DNA from: Galbula dea
Lineage: Eukaryota; Chordata; Aves; Piciformes; Galbulidae
Direction: 5' to 3'
Assembly (NCBI GenBank): GCA_013399015.1
Contig: VWZX01009114.1
Span: 637,303-701,302 of the forward strand
Length of the DNA stretch: 64,000 bases
Shown: positions 35,556 to 47,232 of the stretch, in pieces
Layout: each line of letters starts with the position of its first letter
Position numbering within the stretch: the stretch's first letter is position 1
Position numbers and translations under genes: made by a program
Notes under the pieces: model-generated
What the model was told of the DNA's origin: nothing
Databases searched by the model: none
What the model saw: the letters and a program-made list of their open reading frames with translations, nothing else

Positions 35556-38500
35556 CTGCACCATGGCTGGCCCTAGCAAGGTACGGCTGGCTGCAGCCTC
35601 CTGCCCTGCAGGCTGGGCTCTGAAGAGATGCTCAGCACAGGTGGCTTTCCTGAGAGCAGAGTTTTCTGAACCAGGCAAAGCCAGGCTGAGCTAAGGCCAC
35701 ATGTTCTGCAGTTTACTCCTCCACTGCAGAAACAAATCCTCCCTGAGCATCTGCTTCCTCTTGGGAAGAAAGTAACAATTTTCAGTGAAAACCAGCCAAT
35801 GGTGTGAAGGAAAAGCTTTTTAAAAAAATCGCTTAAAACCAGGTTTGTTCATTGAACACAATGGGCTTTTTTCTTTGCACAGTCAGGAGCAGAGATGTGC
35901 AAGACACTTACCTGCGGTGGCTCTTCAGCAGGTGCCATACCTCCAAGGTCAAGCTGGCAGCACAGTGCAGGCATCCCTGGAGCACTTTCTGTGGCAGTGG
36001 GGACTGGTGATGCACTTGCTCACTCTCAGCTGCTGATGCTTGAAAGCACCATTCATGCTGGCAGGCCTCCCAGCTGTGGCAGCACTTCTTCCACCTACCT
36101 TTCATAGAAACCCACACACACTTAGCACAGCAACAGTTAGCTAGCTGCTATTTTCAGTCTATGGGTACACTTATGTTGCTCCAGTTCATGCCACAGGACT
36201 CTAAAGCAAAGATCAGTCCTAGTCCAGGTTGATGCCCCAGAAAGTCATCACTGCTGCCACCACAGCATTGCAGGGCCCCTACACACCCACCTCACTGTCT
36301 TTTGCCAAGCAGCACTCATCAATGAATGGCAGCTCTTGTGCAATTCTTTATCTCCTTTTGATGCCTCAGCGACCTGGTAAACCTAGGCTTTGTAGGTCTC
36401 AGCTGGGGTCCTGCAGATCTGGGATCACTTATATATGCCCAGGGAATGTCACTGAAGACTTTAACTTGCTAATGCATTTGTCCAGGTAATTGAGATTTAG
36501 TGTGTGCCCAAACCATGCACAAGGTTCAGGGAAATCTGAGCACATACAGCCTGTCTTCACTTTCCTAGTCTGTGTATCTGACAATATCAGAATTCTTGCT
36601 CTAGAGTAAAATTATCAGGCAATTGCTCTGAAGCAGTTGAAGAACAGTACTTCTCACACAGGAGATTTTGGAGTGCCTAAGGGCATGAACAGGGTCAAAA
36701 AAGGAATCAAGTGCAAGGTGTGTCCTTCTGGACTATTAAATACTGTCATTCAGGTGCAAATTCCAGCTCATAAACTCTTCAAAATGCTGATTAGTAAATG
36801 CTGGGAGGATTTACTAGGGGAAAAAATATCACTCTAAACTTGCCCTGGCTCTAATAATTTTGTCCATAATAATTGTCCAAATCCCCAAGACAGGATACTG
36901 GTCCAGTCAGGTCAGTGATCTGACGCACATCCCTGTCCTTCTGTTGTAAAAACTACCCTGTGGCTGTAATAATTAATCATCTGGAAGCAGCCCAAACCCA
37001 AAGAACAATGCCACAGAACTCAGCACATATTTACTCAGTCAAGGGAAGCAACAAAAAGGAGTTTTGCTCCACACAGAGCAGAAACACCTAACAGAGATAC
37101 AAAATAACAGTGAGAAGGCAGTGCCTATGGTTGGACTGTATGGTTGGACTTCCCCCAAACTGCTACTCAGAGTTGTGGCAAAATGTAGCCAAACACAATG
37201 CTCTCGGGCAATGCTGCCCACCTGAGAGTAAACGCATCTGTATTTGGAAGGAGACACCCAGCTTAGCAGCATTTTAAATAGAAGTGGAGTCAGAGAGGAG
37301 CAATCTTTAAATTTATAGATTTATACTGTTTTATTTGTAAGCATGTAGCTTGGAAACAAGGCAGTCAGGCTCTGCCCTGGATTCTGGAAAGTTGGGTGTG
37401 GGATTCTCAGTAGAGAAAGTATCAACTGAGAGTCTCCAGGGCAGTGCAGTGGCAAAACTAGCTACTGGTATTTTTTAATGTGTAAGGTGTGCAGAGCATC
37501 AGGTGAAGGACAGGACTCACTGGCTGACTCTTAACTTTGTGAAAGGTGCTGCTGCTACAACAAGGAGCATGTAAAAGGTGTTCAAACCAAGCTGAAGGCC
37601 AGAGGACACTCCTAAGGGTAAGGTCTTCATCAGCTTGATCTTTGCTAAAATCCAGAGGACTGCCTTCAGCCAATAGAGATAAATTTTATCATGCAGATAA
37701 AATTCTGGGCATAAAATTGGCACAAACTTTTACCCAGGACCATGATTTACCCTTCCAAGAAAGAGGATCCCTGCTCAAATCAAGACATGGCATTCAGAAA
37801 GGAGACCCAGGCTTTGGTCAAACACAGCTGGTTTGCTGCAAGGAGAGGTGTCTGGGAAAAGTGCCACTGGCTTGTGAATTACAGCAGTTTCCACCAGCCT
37901 GAGCCCTTGGGAAGTCAGGATACAGATGTATAGGTCCTGCACTCCTGATGCAGAGGCACCCCAGGCAGCAGCATCTGAGCTGATGTGGATAGTAGTCCTG
38001 CAGGATATCATTGCTAAGTTACTCTGTCCTAACAAGGAGCTTGGGGAGTTACTTAACACAGGTTTTAGGGATGTACCAAGAGAAGCATTGTAGCTCTATG
38101 GGATAAGCCACATTCTTCTGCAGATCAACCAAAACCATTGTAAAAAAGAAGCAGAGGTGCTGGGTGGGACATCCTTCCTCAGACCCCATGGCAGCACTTC
38201 TCTAGAAACCCTCAACCCCACTTTCCTCTGTCCTCTGGGCTTCAGCAGTGTTCAGATCCATTTCTGGACTTTCAAGCCCAGCCCCATCTGTGGTGGTCTT
38301 CTCCCCCTTTCAGGAGAGGCAACTGGCTTGGGGCAGGCAGCTTGCTTCTCCTCACACTGCTCTTTAAAACTGAAGCCTATCTTTGTAACAAGTTCCTTGA
38401 AGTCAGCACATGAAGAAACATCCAAAGGATGACAAAAATAAACCAGGCAGCTGCACCCCTGTAGAGTCTGGGCATTCCTTTGTAAGGCAGTCGAGCAGCA

Positions 38501-41500
38501 CAGCATTGCACATCATTTAGCACCAGGAAAAAAAGAAAAGACTCTTGTTTAGAAGGTGCCAGCCACTGCTGCTGAGGGACAGCATGCCTCTGGCCACAGG
38601 TACTGGCTCCCAGTAGGGCGCTGGGGGTGTTTGTGCTGCTGTTGAGAGAAGGGAAGTCACTGCACATCCTGTTGACTTTACCTGAAGTGACCCATCTGGG
38701 ATGGTGTTTTAGCTTGGCGGTTGTGCAGTGTTTATGTTCACAGAGAGCGAGAGGGGTAATGATCTTAACGAAGCAGCCACAGATACAGCCATCCTGTGCC
38801 TGAACACCCTCTGTCGCCTGAAGCAGAGAGAAGCTGCTAACACAAGGAGACTGTGTTTGGTTAATTAAAGCATCTAAATAAAAATATCATCCCTCTAACC
38901 CGCAGGGACAGATGGTCTGTTTGCTAATTCCATTTTTTCCTCTTTCATCAGGGCCATGTTACCTCACATTAGCATTTGCTGCAGACAGTCAGAGTGGAGC
39001 AGTGGGATGGGGTAACTTGTTCCCACAGCTAAGCCCACAGTGAACTTGATTTAGTATCTTCTGTCTGCTTTTAAAGACCTTATTCAGATGGAAACTTAAG
39101 CCATCTAAGTACAACTATATAGAACTCAGTTAACCAGATTTTTGTGAGCAAACATGGGTTTGCTGTAAATGTAATTCCTTGCATTCTATCATGGTGCTCT
39201 GGTTTCACTTCTCTTCTATCCCATCTGGAACCTGAAACTGTGTAAAACCATAAGATGAACAGTTTCTGGTGAGGATAACTTCAGCAGAGGCAGCCCCAGG
39301 GTTGTGCTAAGGATTACTTGCTGTTACACAGTCATGAATTCCCCCACTCACATTTACCAGCTGCTGTGCCGGCAGGGAGCACCACGCTGCTGCTTTCCAG
39401 CTGAGGCAGGAGCCGGTAGGGATGCTCAGCTGCAGTTTGCCCTTGTAACAAAGTTGCAGCCCTATTTACACACCAATATTTTCTTGACCTTAAGAGACCT
39501 GTGCTCAGAAAGGTATCCTAGATGCTGCACCCACCTGACCTGTGCCCTTGTCACATGTGACAGGAACAAAAAATGGCCTTTAAAATGTTACAGTGAGTTG
39601 GGTGGTATTTTTTTCTTAGTTCTTTGAAAAATGGAAAAAAACCCTAACACCCAAATTTGCTTGAGAGTAAAAATACTACTGAAAACTGAAACTCGACGAC
39701 ACTGAGATATAACATCTTTAAACAGGCCCATGCAAAAGCAAGTGCCACAGCAAATGTCCTCAGCACCAGCCTGGTTACCTGCTGCTCCCCCATATTTCAG
39801 GCAGAAATTGTAAGGAATTAATAATTCAGCAACCTGCCAAGTCCTCAGTCTACTGCCTGGGTTTAGATGCCTTAAAAGTTCACCTTCTCCTAAGAAACAG
39901 TCTAGAAAAAACATATGCTAACATACTAAGTTTAAGGGGCAGGATGGGGTGTACAAATCAGCTGAGAAACTGTACATCAACTAAGCAGAGGAAATGAAGG
40001 CAGTGCTATCAAGTATTCTCCAGAGAGGAGCTACAGCACTAGGGTCTGAAAGAGGTAGTCCTTACAAAATTCAAATAAAACCAGTAACTCTGATTCCTTT
40101 CCACCAACCCTACACCAACTTTAGCCTGTATAAAACAAGAAGCCATTTCCACTGACATTTCACCTCCTGATGCCACTTCAAAATTAGCTCTAAACACAAA
40201 TTCATCAAGGAGGCCAGGCAATGGTCAGCACTGCAGCTGTGGGAATCTCGGCAGAACACTGTTTTGATGCTGCTGAATTATTTAGTCTACAGGAGTGTAA
40301 TCGAGAGCAGAACCGGCCCAAAGGAGCTACCAATCATCAGCTACTCATCAAAAAATAACACTCTAAACTTGGACAGAGCTTCCTCTGCCTCTGCTGATTT
40401 ATTTAATGCTGCCACAGAGAGAGAAAAGATCTTTCAAAGAGCTGTAACATCCAGTAGCTGGGTTTCATGCATCCCAAGCCTTACTGCAACTGCCTTCACC
40501 TCCTCAGAAAGCACACGGCCCTGGACAAAGTGCTGCCTGTGGCAGCAGTCACTGTTGGCCCCTGTAGTTTCCTTCCTCCTCACCACTATTTTCATTATTG
40601 TTGACAGAAGAATCCTGCACCTGCTGCTCTTACTGCAGAGGAGGAAACCCTCCTCCAACCACTGGCTGAAAAGGTCATTGAGCTGTTTCTTCTCCCATGG
40701 CATTAGCAGGGAGGCAGCAGAACCTCTCTGCCAGGAGAAACACCCACACCCGTGCTGGCAAGTCGCCCTCCCCACCAGCCCCTCATCATGAAATCCAATC
40801 AGCAGAAGTAATTAACAGACAGACAGCAAAAACAACTAATGTGAGGCAGGGAGGATGAAGCTAGCCTATCCTGTCCCTGCATTACCAGGCAGGATGCTGC
40901 TGGAAGGGGCAGGGGGCAGGCAGTGCTTCCCCAGGCATCTGAAGATGCTAGTCAGAGGGAGCCCCGGGCCCTTGTGCACACACTTCCAAGGCCTCCATTG
41001 CACAGCCACGTTCTGTAGCCACCTCCTAGCTCTCCTGCCAGGCAGCAGACCCCAGCCAGCAACTGGGAGGGAATAGGCTGGAGCAAAGGGCATGTGGCAG
41101 ACCACATTCTCCCTGTCTGTAAATTTTTCTCCCACACACAGGTATATATATTCCCTACAGAAATACCACCTACTTCGAGGTACCATCTGCTCAGTGAACT
41201 CATGTTTCAGATGGGACCAGAAGTGTGTGTAAAACTACTCTCACAGCACATGTCAGGCTTGTACCTTTTACATCTCCAAGACCCTGTATTTGACCTCCTT
41301 TTTTTTTATCTCAGGTGCCACAGAAATATTTGTACTTTGGTGCCTTCTCCAAGTGAGGGTAGGCTGACTCCAGTCAGTTTTGAAAATCACAAGAAACACA
41401 AGCGCAGGTGGTGGATGGCAGCAAGAGACAAAGGCAAAGGCACACATAGTACAAGTGGGGTGACTCCCCTTGTGGTAAATCTGCAAAACAGGAGCCTATG

Positions 41501-41832
41501 CTTTCTAATCTGTTTAATAAATACCACCACTCCTTGCTTTTTCTCAGACTTCAAAGCAGCCCTCTCTCTGCAGCTGCAGTATCTCATCCAGCCAGGTCCT
41601 CAGCTGATACTATATGGAGCCTTCAGCTCCACTGACTAAACCTCCAGTTTCCCAAGGATCAGAGACATGTTGTCATGCTGAACCTCATCAGCCTGTGCCC
41701 TCTCACGCCCTTCACACCTTGAAACCACTGAGCAGGGGCCCAGAGAGGCAGAAATCTCTATGTATGGGGATACTCAGAATGCCATGAAATAAGTCTCTTA
41801 GCAACCTGACCTACCTTTGGAAGTTCTGGAGA

Positions 41833-41894
41833 AGGGGTTGGGCCAGGTGACAACCAGAGGTTCTGTCTGACCCAAATTGTTCTGCAACTCTGCA
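41833..41894 (+). mobile_element. Degenerate CR1 3' end
   Basis: GGTTGGGCCAGGTGACAACC, then CAGAGGTTCTGTCTGACCC, then ATTGTTCTGCAACTCTGCA, matches in block order the CR1 3' end (TTGGACTAGGTGACCTCCAGAG-like, then an ATTCTGTG-type repeat). Many substitutions make it older than the other copies. The upstream limit is unclear. Confidence 0.45.
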
Positions 41895-44155
41895 GTAGAG
41901 TGTGTCCTACTGATGAAAAGTTCTACAAGTTTGAGAGAACAGGTGCCTGGATTTAAAAAACAGCTTTTACTAGGTCCTCGCTGAGGAAAAGGCTGCTGTG
42001 GAGGTTAACATTTCACTGGAAAGTTCATAAGAAGACTAAGTGGTGGGAGAAAGAGAGGCTGTGTGACTGCTCTAACAGGAGAGCTTTCAGCAATATTCCC
42101 CACCCCAGGAAACATCTCTGAACACAGACCAGAACCCAGGTAAATCCATATTCTCTGGCTCTGCTACTCCCCAGATGACTTTTCTCCTATTGGAGCCCCA
42201 AGGGACAGCCCTTCTGAGGGGATCAGACTTTGCTAGAGAGCTTGGTATCGTAACTTCTTGGTAGATGAGCTCACCCAAAGGGGACTGCTTGAGCTGCCAG
42301 GACATGGGCAGCACCCTGGCCACAAGCCATGTGGGTGCTGCACAGTGAAAATCTGTCCCTTACCTCCCTCAGCCTCCCCTTAGGAAGGTATCTGTAGGGT
42401 TGCCTGCTGATCACATGATGAAATTGCACAAGATTAACTTGGTAATACTTGTAGTGCTAATGGACAGGCATCTGGTTTCCAGTGTTTCAGAACCAAACTG
42501 GTGATTGCACAATTCAAGGCTGGAGGGGGTTTTTATGACCTTGAGTAGCTTTGCAAGGACAGCTAAGAAACATAATCAAACACTGCATTTCAGATAAATA
42601 TCTAATGTCCCAGCCCAAAGAAAATTCTCCTTTGCATTTTTATCACCCCACGATTGGCCAACTGCTTTTGGCCTCAGCAAGTTGCAGAGGCATCATCACT
42701 TTTGCAGGGTGGATATTCTCTTTGATGGAACAGTGTTATGGATACATACTGTAACTCCTCTGCCTGGATACCTCTTGGAAAAGCTTCAAACACATAAGCC
42801 CTGGGAAGAGGGGAATTTACCAAGTATGCACACCATTCCCAGAGATGTGTGTCACCTACTGCACAGCTACCACAGCAGGGTGAGTGTCCATGGCTTGCAG
42901 CTCAGTTGCCCTCCTTGCAGGACCAAGGGAAGGGTGAGCCAAGTTACCCAACCATCAGCATGCTGGTGTCAACTCTCGTGTGGTATGACCAGAGATGAGA
43001 TGTGACCACGTAACCTGCATTAGCTATGTAAAGGTTAACACATGAGTAAAACTGGAGGTGCCTGCTTTTCCCTGTCTACCTCTTAAGTTTCAGATGGCTG
43101 AGGCTAAGAGTACCAAATCCTTCCCCTGGCAAGTGACAGTTTACTTTACAGACAAGTGTTTATATACCTAGAAACGCTCGTGCAGCCCTCAGAGAACTAT
43201 CTCCTTACGCCAGTGACAAGCTAGGCTCGCTGAAGGCAGGCTCTCACCCAGAGTCATACAGGATGCACAAAACATCTAGTTCAGTCCTCACTCCTCTTCA
43301 GCAGCCCTGGGGGAGACCAAGCTTCACATAGGTATCTAAGTAAGCCTCTGGGACTGAGAATGTTTTGCCTTTAAAGAGCAAATGTTCCCTCCCTCTCTCA
43401 GATGGGCACACAGGACTGGGGCCAGGGAGCAGTTGTGCAAGAAGATCAGACATATAAAAGTGGTTTTGCAGGAAGGTACATGGCCTCCAAGATGCTTCCT
43501 CAGTGCCATGGGTGAGAGGCAGGGAGGTCAAAGTGCTGCTACAAACAAGGAAAGCCTACTGCCTCTCACAGTATACAATGCAGGGGACATGACCACTTGC
43601 CTGGAGGTCTGCAGAGACATACCAACATTTAACACCACGAAGCTGAACGGTGAGGAGAGAACAAGCCATCGTGGAAGTAAACAGCAGCCCTGCTTTTAGA
43701 AAAGCAAAAGCCTTGAGTCAGCTCTGTTTACTTTGGAAGATGCTTTCCACCACCCCACAATGCTACCTCTGGGCTTTCTCTGAGCCTTAACTCTTAACAC
43801 TAAACCCAAGCTGCACCAGAGGCAAAAGCTTCTCTCCATCCACAGACTGAATGTTCCTCGGAGCAGAAGATAAGTGCCAGCACTTAAGTTTACATTGCAT
43901 GATGCTTTCCAGCCGCACGTGACTGAGCCTTCTGTTCCCCTCAGCCCCAATGCTGCAGCTTTCTCTTCTACTTAACCCAACTCTTCCTTCCCCACAATAA
44001 AAATTCATCAGGAACTATTGCTTGAAACCCTGTAATAAGTTCTTTTTCCGTGCAAGTAAACTGTGAGTAAGCTAAATAGAGATCTGTGAGGGATGCAACA
44101 AGCGCAGCTGAGCCCACATTAAGTGTGTGATTGGCTTTCACAAGATCCCTTCCAT

Positions 44156-44230
44156 GAGGTGACTTGCTCAAAGCCCAACTACAGGTTTACAGCAGAAGAG
44201 CGAGATGCCCAAACTCCCAACCTCTGCACG
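44156..44230 (+). mobile_element. MIR-like SINE remnant
   Basis: GAGGTGACTTGCTCAAAGCCC and the following CAGAAGAGCGAGATGCCCAA resemble the 3' half of MIR elements (GAGGTGACTTGCCCAAGG, then GGCAGAGCTGGGAT-like). The match is by eye and imperfect, as expected for this ancient family. It lies about 220 bases beyond the predicted end of the IRF2 transcript. Confidence 0.4.
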
Positions 44231-44466
44231 AGGCCAACCTTGAGTCCACCACCTTTAAACTGTAGTTTCTCTTTCCCCCTTGTGCTGGCTCACACTACTC
44301 CCATCCTGTTAGATGGGTACTCCAGAAACTGTAAAGGTGGCTGATGCTAATTGCTCACTCCAAGAAGTCATATTCACCCATCAAACCCACACCATCTGGG
44401 GCTTCTGAAAGATTAAAAGAAGAGAGACAAACAAGAGGATTATTAAAAATTTAACTATATACTGTA

Positions 44467-44472
44467 TTTATT
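44467..44472 (-). terminator. IRF2: Distal IRF2 polyadenylation signal AATAAA
   Basis: TTTATT on the plus strand reads AATAAA on minus. It is the last canonical signal before the intergenic sequence and is followed on minus by a T-rich/GT-containing segment at about 44405-44440. The predicted 3' UTR is about 1.05 kb. Confidence 0.65.
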
Positions 44473-45067
44473 ATCAATCCACAGGATAATCTGATTGCTA
44501 CATGAGCTCATAAAAGCTATTTCACCTTTACAAAATTAAAAAAAAAAAACAAATGTGCCACAAGGATGTAATAACTGCTGATAACCAAGGACTGACTCTT
44601 AAAATTATAAATTTGCTGTAGAAAAGATTAAAAAAAAATTATATTCACTTTAGATTTTTATTTTGAATAAAATATTCCCCTGTATAAAAAATAAAAAAGC
44701 TTGCTCTGGTTAGAATTAGAGTATTTTTTCTTCTCCTTTTTTTTTAAACCTGGGAATTTGCATAATATCTCTGTAATAGGTTTCTCTTTTTTTTCTCCTA
44801 TTGTACCACGCAGCATTCAAGCATAGCAGATTTGAAATAAACATGAGAAAAGCAGTCTTCAAACTTAAGAAATCCAGATGGAAGTTGGAACTTCCTTTCC
44901 TTTCCTCTATTCTTTAAAGACACATTAGCAAGAATAGCCTTGGAAAAGAATACAGGTGGAGAGGGACCTTCAATGTGCCATTAAGTAGAGCAAGGTAATA
45001 AAAGGCCTTTCGTAAGTGCTTTCTTAATAAGGTGCAGAAGCAGACTGCAACGTTGCTAGTACTGCAC

Positions 45068-45075
45068 TATGTACA
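45068..45075 (-). promoter_or_regulatory. IRF2: Pumilio-type recognition element in the IRF2 3' UTR
   Basis: The minus strand reads TGTACATA, which fits the PUM consensus TGTANATA. It lies about 20 bases past the proximal AATAAA, so it would be present only in the longer mRNA form or sit right at the short form's end. Binding is inferred from the motif alone. Confidence 0.4.
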
Positions 45076-45095
45076 ATATTCACAATAGATTTTTC

Positions 45096-45101
45096 TTTAT
45101 T
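45096..45101 (-). terminator. IRF2: Proximal candidate IRF2 polyadenylation signal AATAAA
   Basis: The minus strand reads TTTAAATAAAGAAAAATC here. Use of this signal would give a 3' UTR of about 415 bases. The downstream sequence is less clearly GT-rich than at the distal site. Confidence 0.4.
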
Positions 45102-45495
45102 TAAAAATATTCCAGCTACTTCACATTTTCTCTTCCATTCTGAGGCTTTCAGTTCCATCACAACCTTGACAGCAAGAAGCACAGCAGCACCACTTCCCTT
45201 GTGGTCGGTTGGTCCTCTTTAAGAAACACTGGAACCTGCTAGGGGGCCCCAAGTTCTCAGGTTGTTTGCCTACATAGCAACCTTGGAAATCCACCTGGGG
45301 TCAGGTGTACGTACTGAGGGCTGGAGTCCTGAGTTAAAAACACTCCGGCACTGGAGCTGGACACAGCAATGTTTCGTATTGCCAAGGCTTGACCTTAGAT
45401 TTGTCTCGTGTGCGTCAAGGGATGAACCTCTCCTAGAGAAATGTAAAACACAAACCCAAACAAAACAAAGCTAAAAAACCCACACCATCAAAGGC

Positions 45496-45807
45496 TTAGC
45501 AGCTCTTGACTCTTGACTGGGTGATATCTGATGTTTTCTTGATGACGCTGGCCCGTGTCTCGCGGTCTGGCCGGCTGCTGCTTGTGGAGGCTGTGGACAC
45601 TACTTGTGGTAGAGGGATGTCTGGGAAAGGAGGCCAGGAGCTGTTATAAGGCAGTGGGCAGCTTTCTTCTTTGATAGTGACTTGGAGATCAGGTTTGTTG
45701 GCTACAAAAGTTGCCATGCTGGGAAGCATGTGAGAAGTGTTCCTCATACCCAGATTGCTGAGATACTGTTTGCCTTCAATGTTTTTCTTCTGCCAGTGAA
45801 GTCGTCC
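45496..45807 (-). CDS. IRF2: IRF2 coding exon 9 (C-terminal exon with stop)
   Basis: A 312-nt coding part (103 codons plus stop) after a TTTCTAG acceptor. It begins GRLHWQKKNIEGKQYLSNLG and ends SDITQSRVKSC, closely matching vertebrate IRF2 C-termini. It contains IKEE, equivalent to the SUMO site around Lys293 of human IRF2, and a Ser/Thr-rich stretch before the conserved RPDRETRASVIKKTSD tail. In human IRF2 the C-terminal region carries the repressor activity that distinguishes it from IRF1. The exon is one codon longer than the human one. Frame and splice phase (0) agree with exon 8. Confidence 0.97.
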   Translation of the reverse strand, partial: GRLHWQKKNIEGKQYLSNLGMRNTSHMLPSMATFVANKPDLQVTIKEESCPLPYNSSWPPFPDIPLPQVVSTASTSSSRPDRETRASVIKKTSDITQSRVKSC

Positions 45808-47185
45808 CTAGAAAAAGGGGGAAGAAAGGGAGGGAAGACTGCGTGACCAAATGAGACTCTGTGGAGTGCTATGAGTAAGAAGATGAAGACAGAAACATCC
45901 ACAAATTGCACAGGAATTACTCCATCTCTAAAAGCCTGAGCCTCTATCTGCTGGATTTGAATGTCTTTGCTCTCAGCCACTTCTCTCTTTCTGAAGTTAC
46001 ACGCCTAAACCCTGGTGACTCTCCAGCTGTCAAGAGGCTCTGTCTACCCTTCTGATGGAAAATAAAGGCCTAAATCCCAGCATGCTGGAGACAAAAATAG
46101 ACACAGCCAATGGAACACTTGGAGCTCCAAGCGTAAGTGTCTTCCCCGTTACCAGAAAGAGCATTCTTCTGCCAATAGGCACACAGAGAGACCAGAGACC
46201 TCTCAAACAGCACCATCCAAGCTGTTAACACAGGTGAGGCTGGCAGAAGAACCACTGTCACTTGGTAGTGTCTCTCTCATCACAGGGAGGAGGTTCACCA
46301 AGGAAAGATGAGCATCCAGTCCTTTCCCCATCACACATGCCACTAGGACACATTCTGCCAAAGGAGGTTTGGGGAGCCATTACTGGTGGCCTACATACAG
46401 GCTCCACCCTAACCAAGGCACGAGAGACAAATCCAACAGAATTTGTGCTGTGCCATTATACAGCTGCAAAACCTGGAGTTCTCCAAGCAGGAGGATTCAG
46501 AGTGCTTTCTGGGGGGCACAGCAGGAGAGAGATTTGCAAGAGGCCTTCTGCAAAAGTGCAGCTGGAGTACAGGGCATCTAAGTGCTCTCAGTGAGCTTCC
46601 TCTGGCCTCTAAGCGTTCATGGAGATCAGTAGATCTGGTCACTTGGTGGCAGCCCCAGAAGAAAATTGAATGCCGGTTTTGCATAGGGGCAGCTCAGGAA
46701 ACATTCAGAGGGTGGATATTTTCTGCACTGATTCCTTTCAGGAATACCCAACTGACTACTCAGGAAGTGTTTTTGCCTCACATAGCTCAAACACTCAAGT
46801 CACAGCTCTATCATACGTGTAAGCATTTCCTCCAATTGTATGAGTTCGGGTGCCATTTAAGGAAAACAAGTGAGCATGCTTTCAATCCAGATAAAATACT
46901 CACTACCCAGCAATGTCAATGCATCATATTAACAAACTAGCTGGCACTGTTGATGGCTCTCCAGAATGTCCTAACATGCTAATTCATCTCCTTGCAGTTC
47001 AGACAGACAAGGAAGAAAAGAACTTGTAGAGACGTAGAGGTAGCCATTCTGCAGCTATCAACTGTTTCCCTTGAAGCTTCCTAGTTTGGTTTTCTGGTAG
47101 ACAGAGTTACAAATGGAGAATGGGGCAGAATACCTCAGAACACTGTTCTTGACACTTTGCTTCAAAGTGCTGTAAAAACACTTAC
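45808..47185 (-). other. IRF2: IRF2 intron 8
   Basis: A 1,378-base GT-AG intron between exon 8 (donor GTAAG) and exon 9 (acceptor TTTCTAG). It holds several open frames on both strands around 46262-46940 (the longest has 165 codons on plus), none with recognisable features. I see no repeat family here. Confidence 0.9.
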
Positions 47186-47232
47186 CTCTGCGTTTTCTTC
47201 ATCGCTTGGAACGCTGTCAGTCGTTTCACTTT
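47186..47232 (-). CDS. IRF2: IRF2 coding exon 8
   Basis: A 47-nt exon that finishes a split Glu codon and encodes SETTDSVPSDEENAE. The acceptor is TTTGACAG and the donor is GTAAG. It matches the acidic segment of human IRF2 (SETTDSVPSDEESAE) with a single change, Ser to Asn. The length is conserved exactly. This acidic linker lies between the central region and the C-terminal domain. Confidence 0.96.

Larger units (their letters stand above)
29059..44155. other. ENPP6-IRF2 intergenic region, right part
   Basis: About 15 kb without a recognisable gene. Some AT-rich patches with TAATTA-type words (30850-30914, 32570-32712, 38855-38960) stand out and could be regulatory, but this is only suggested by composition. 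Two longer open frames lie close together at 40264-40791 and 41094-41639 (+, 175 and 181 codons), without domain features. A 14-nt-scale local duplication (TATGGTTGGACT twice) occurs at 37126-37150. Confidence 0.65.
44450..45495 (-). other. IRF2: IRF2 3' untranslated region
   Basis: This extends from the IRF2 stop codon to an inferred cleavage site about 15-20 bases after the distal AATAAA. Its length, about 1.05 kb, is close to that of the human IRF2 3' UTR. The distal half is very AT-rich. It contains a proximal AATAAA, a Pumilio-type TGTACATA word and long A/T runs. A T-rich stretch with GTTTGTCTCT-like content follows the presumed cleavage site, as expected for a downstream polyadenylation element. 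The exact end is inferred. Confidence 0.75.

Noticed and set aside
46443..46940. 165-codon plus-strand open frame in IRF2 intron 8
   Set aside because: It is antisense within an intron, with no protein family features and other frames open in the same place.
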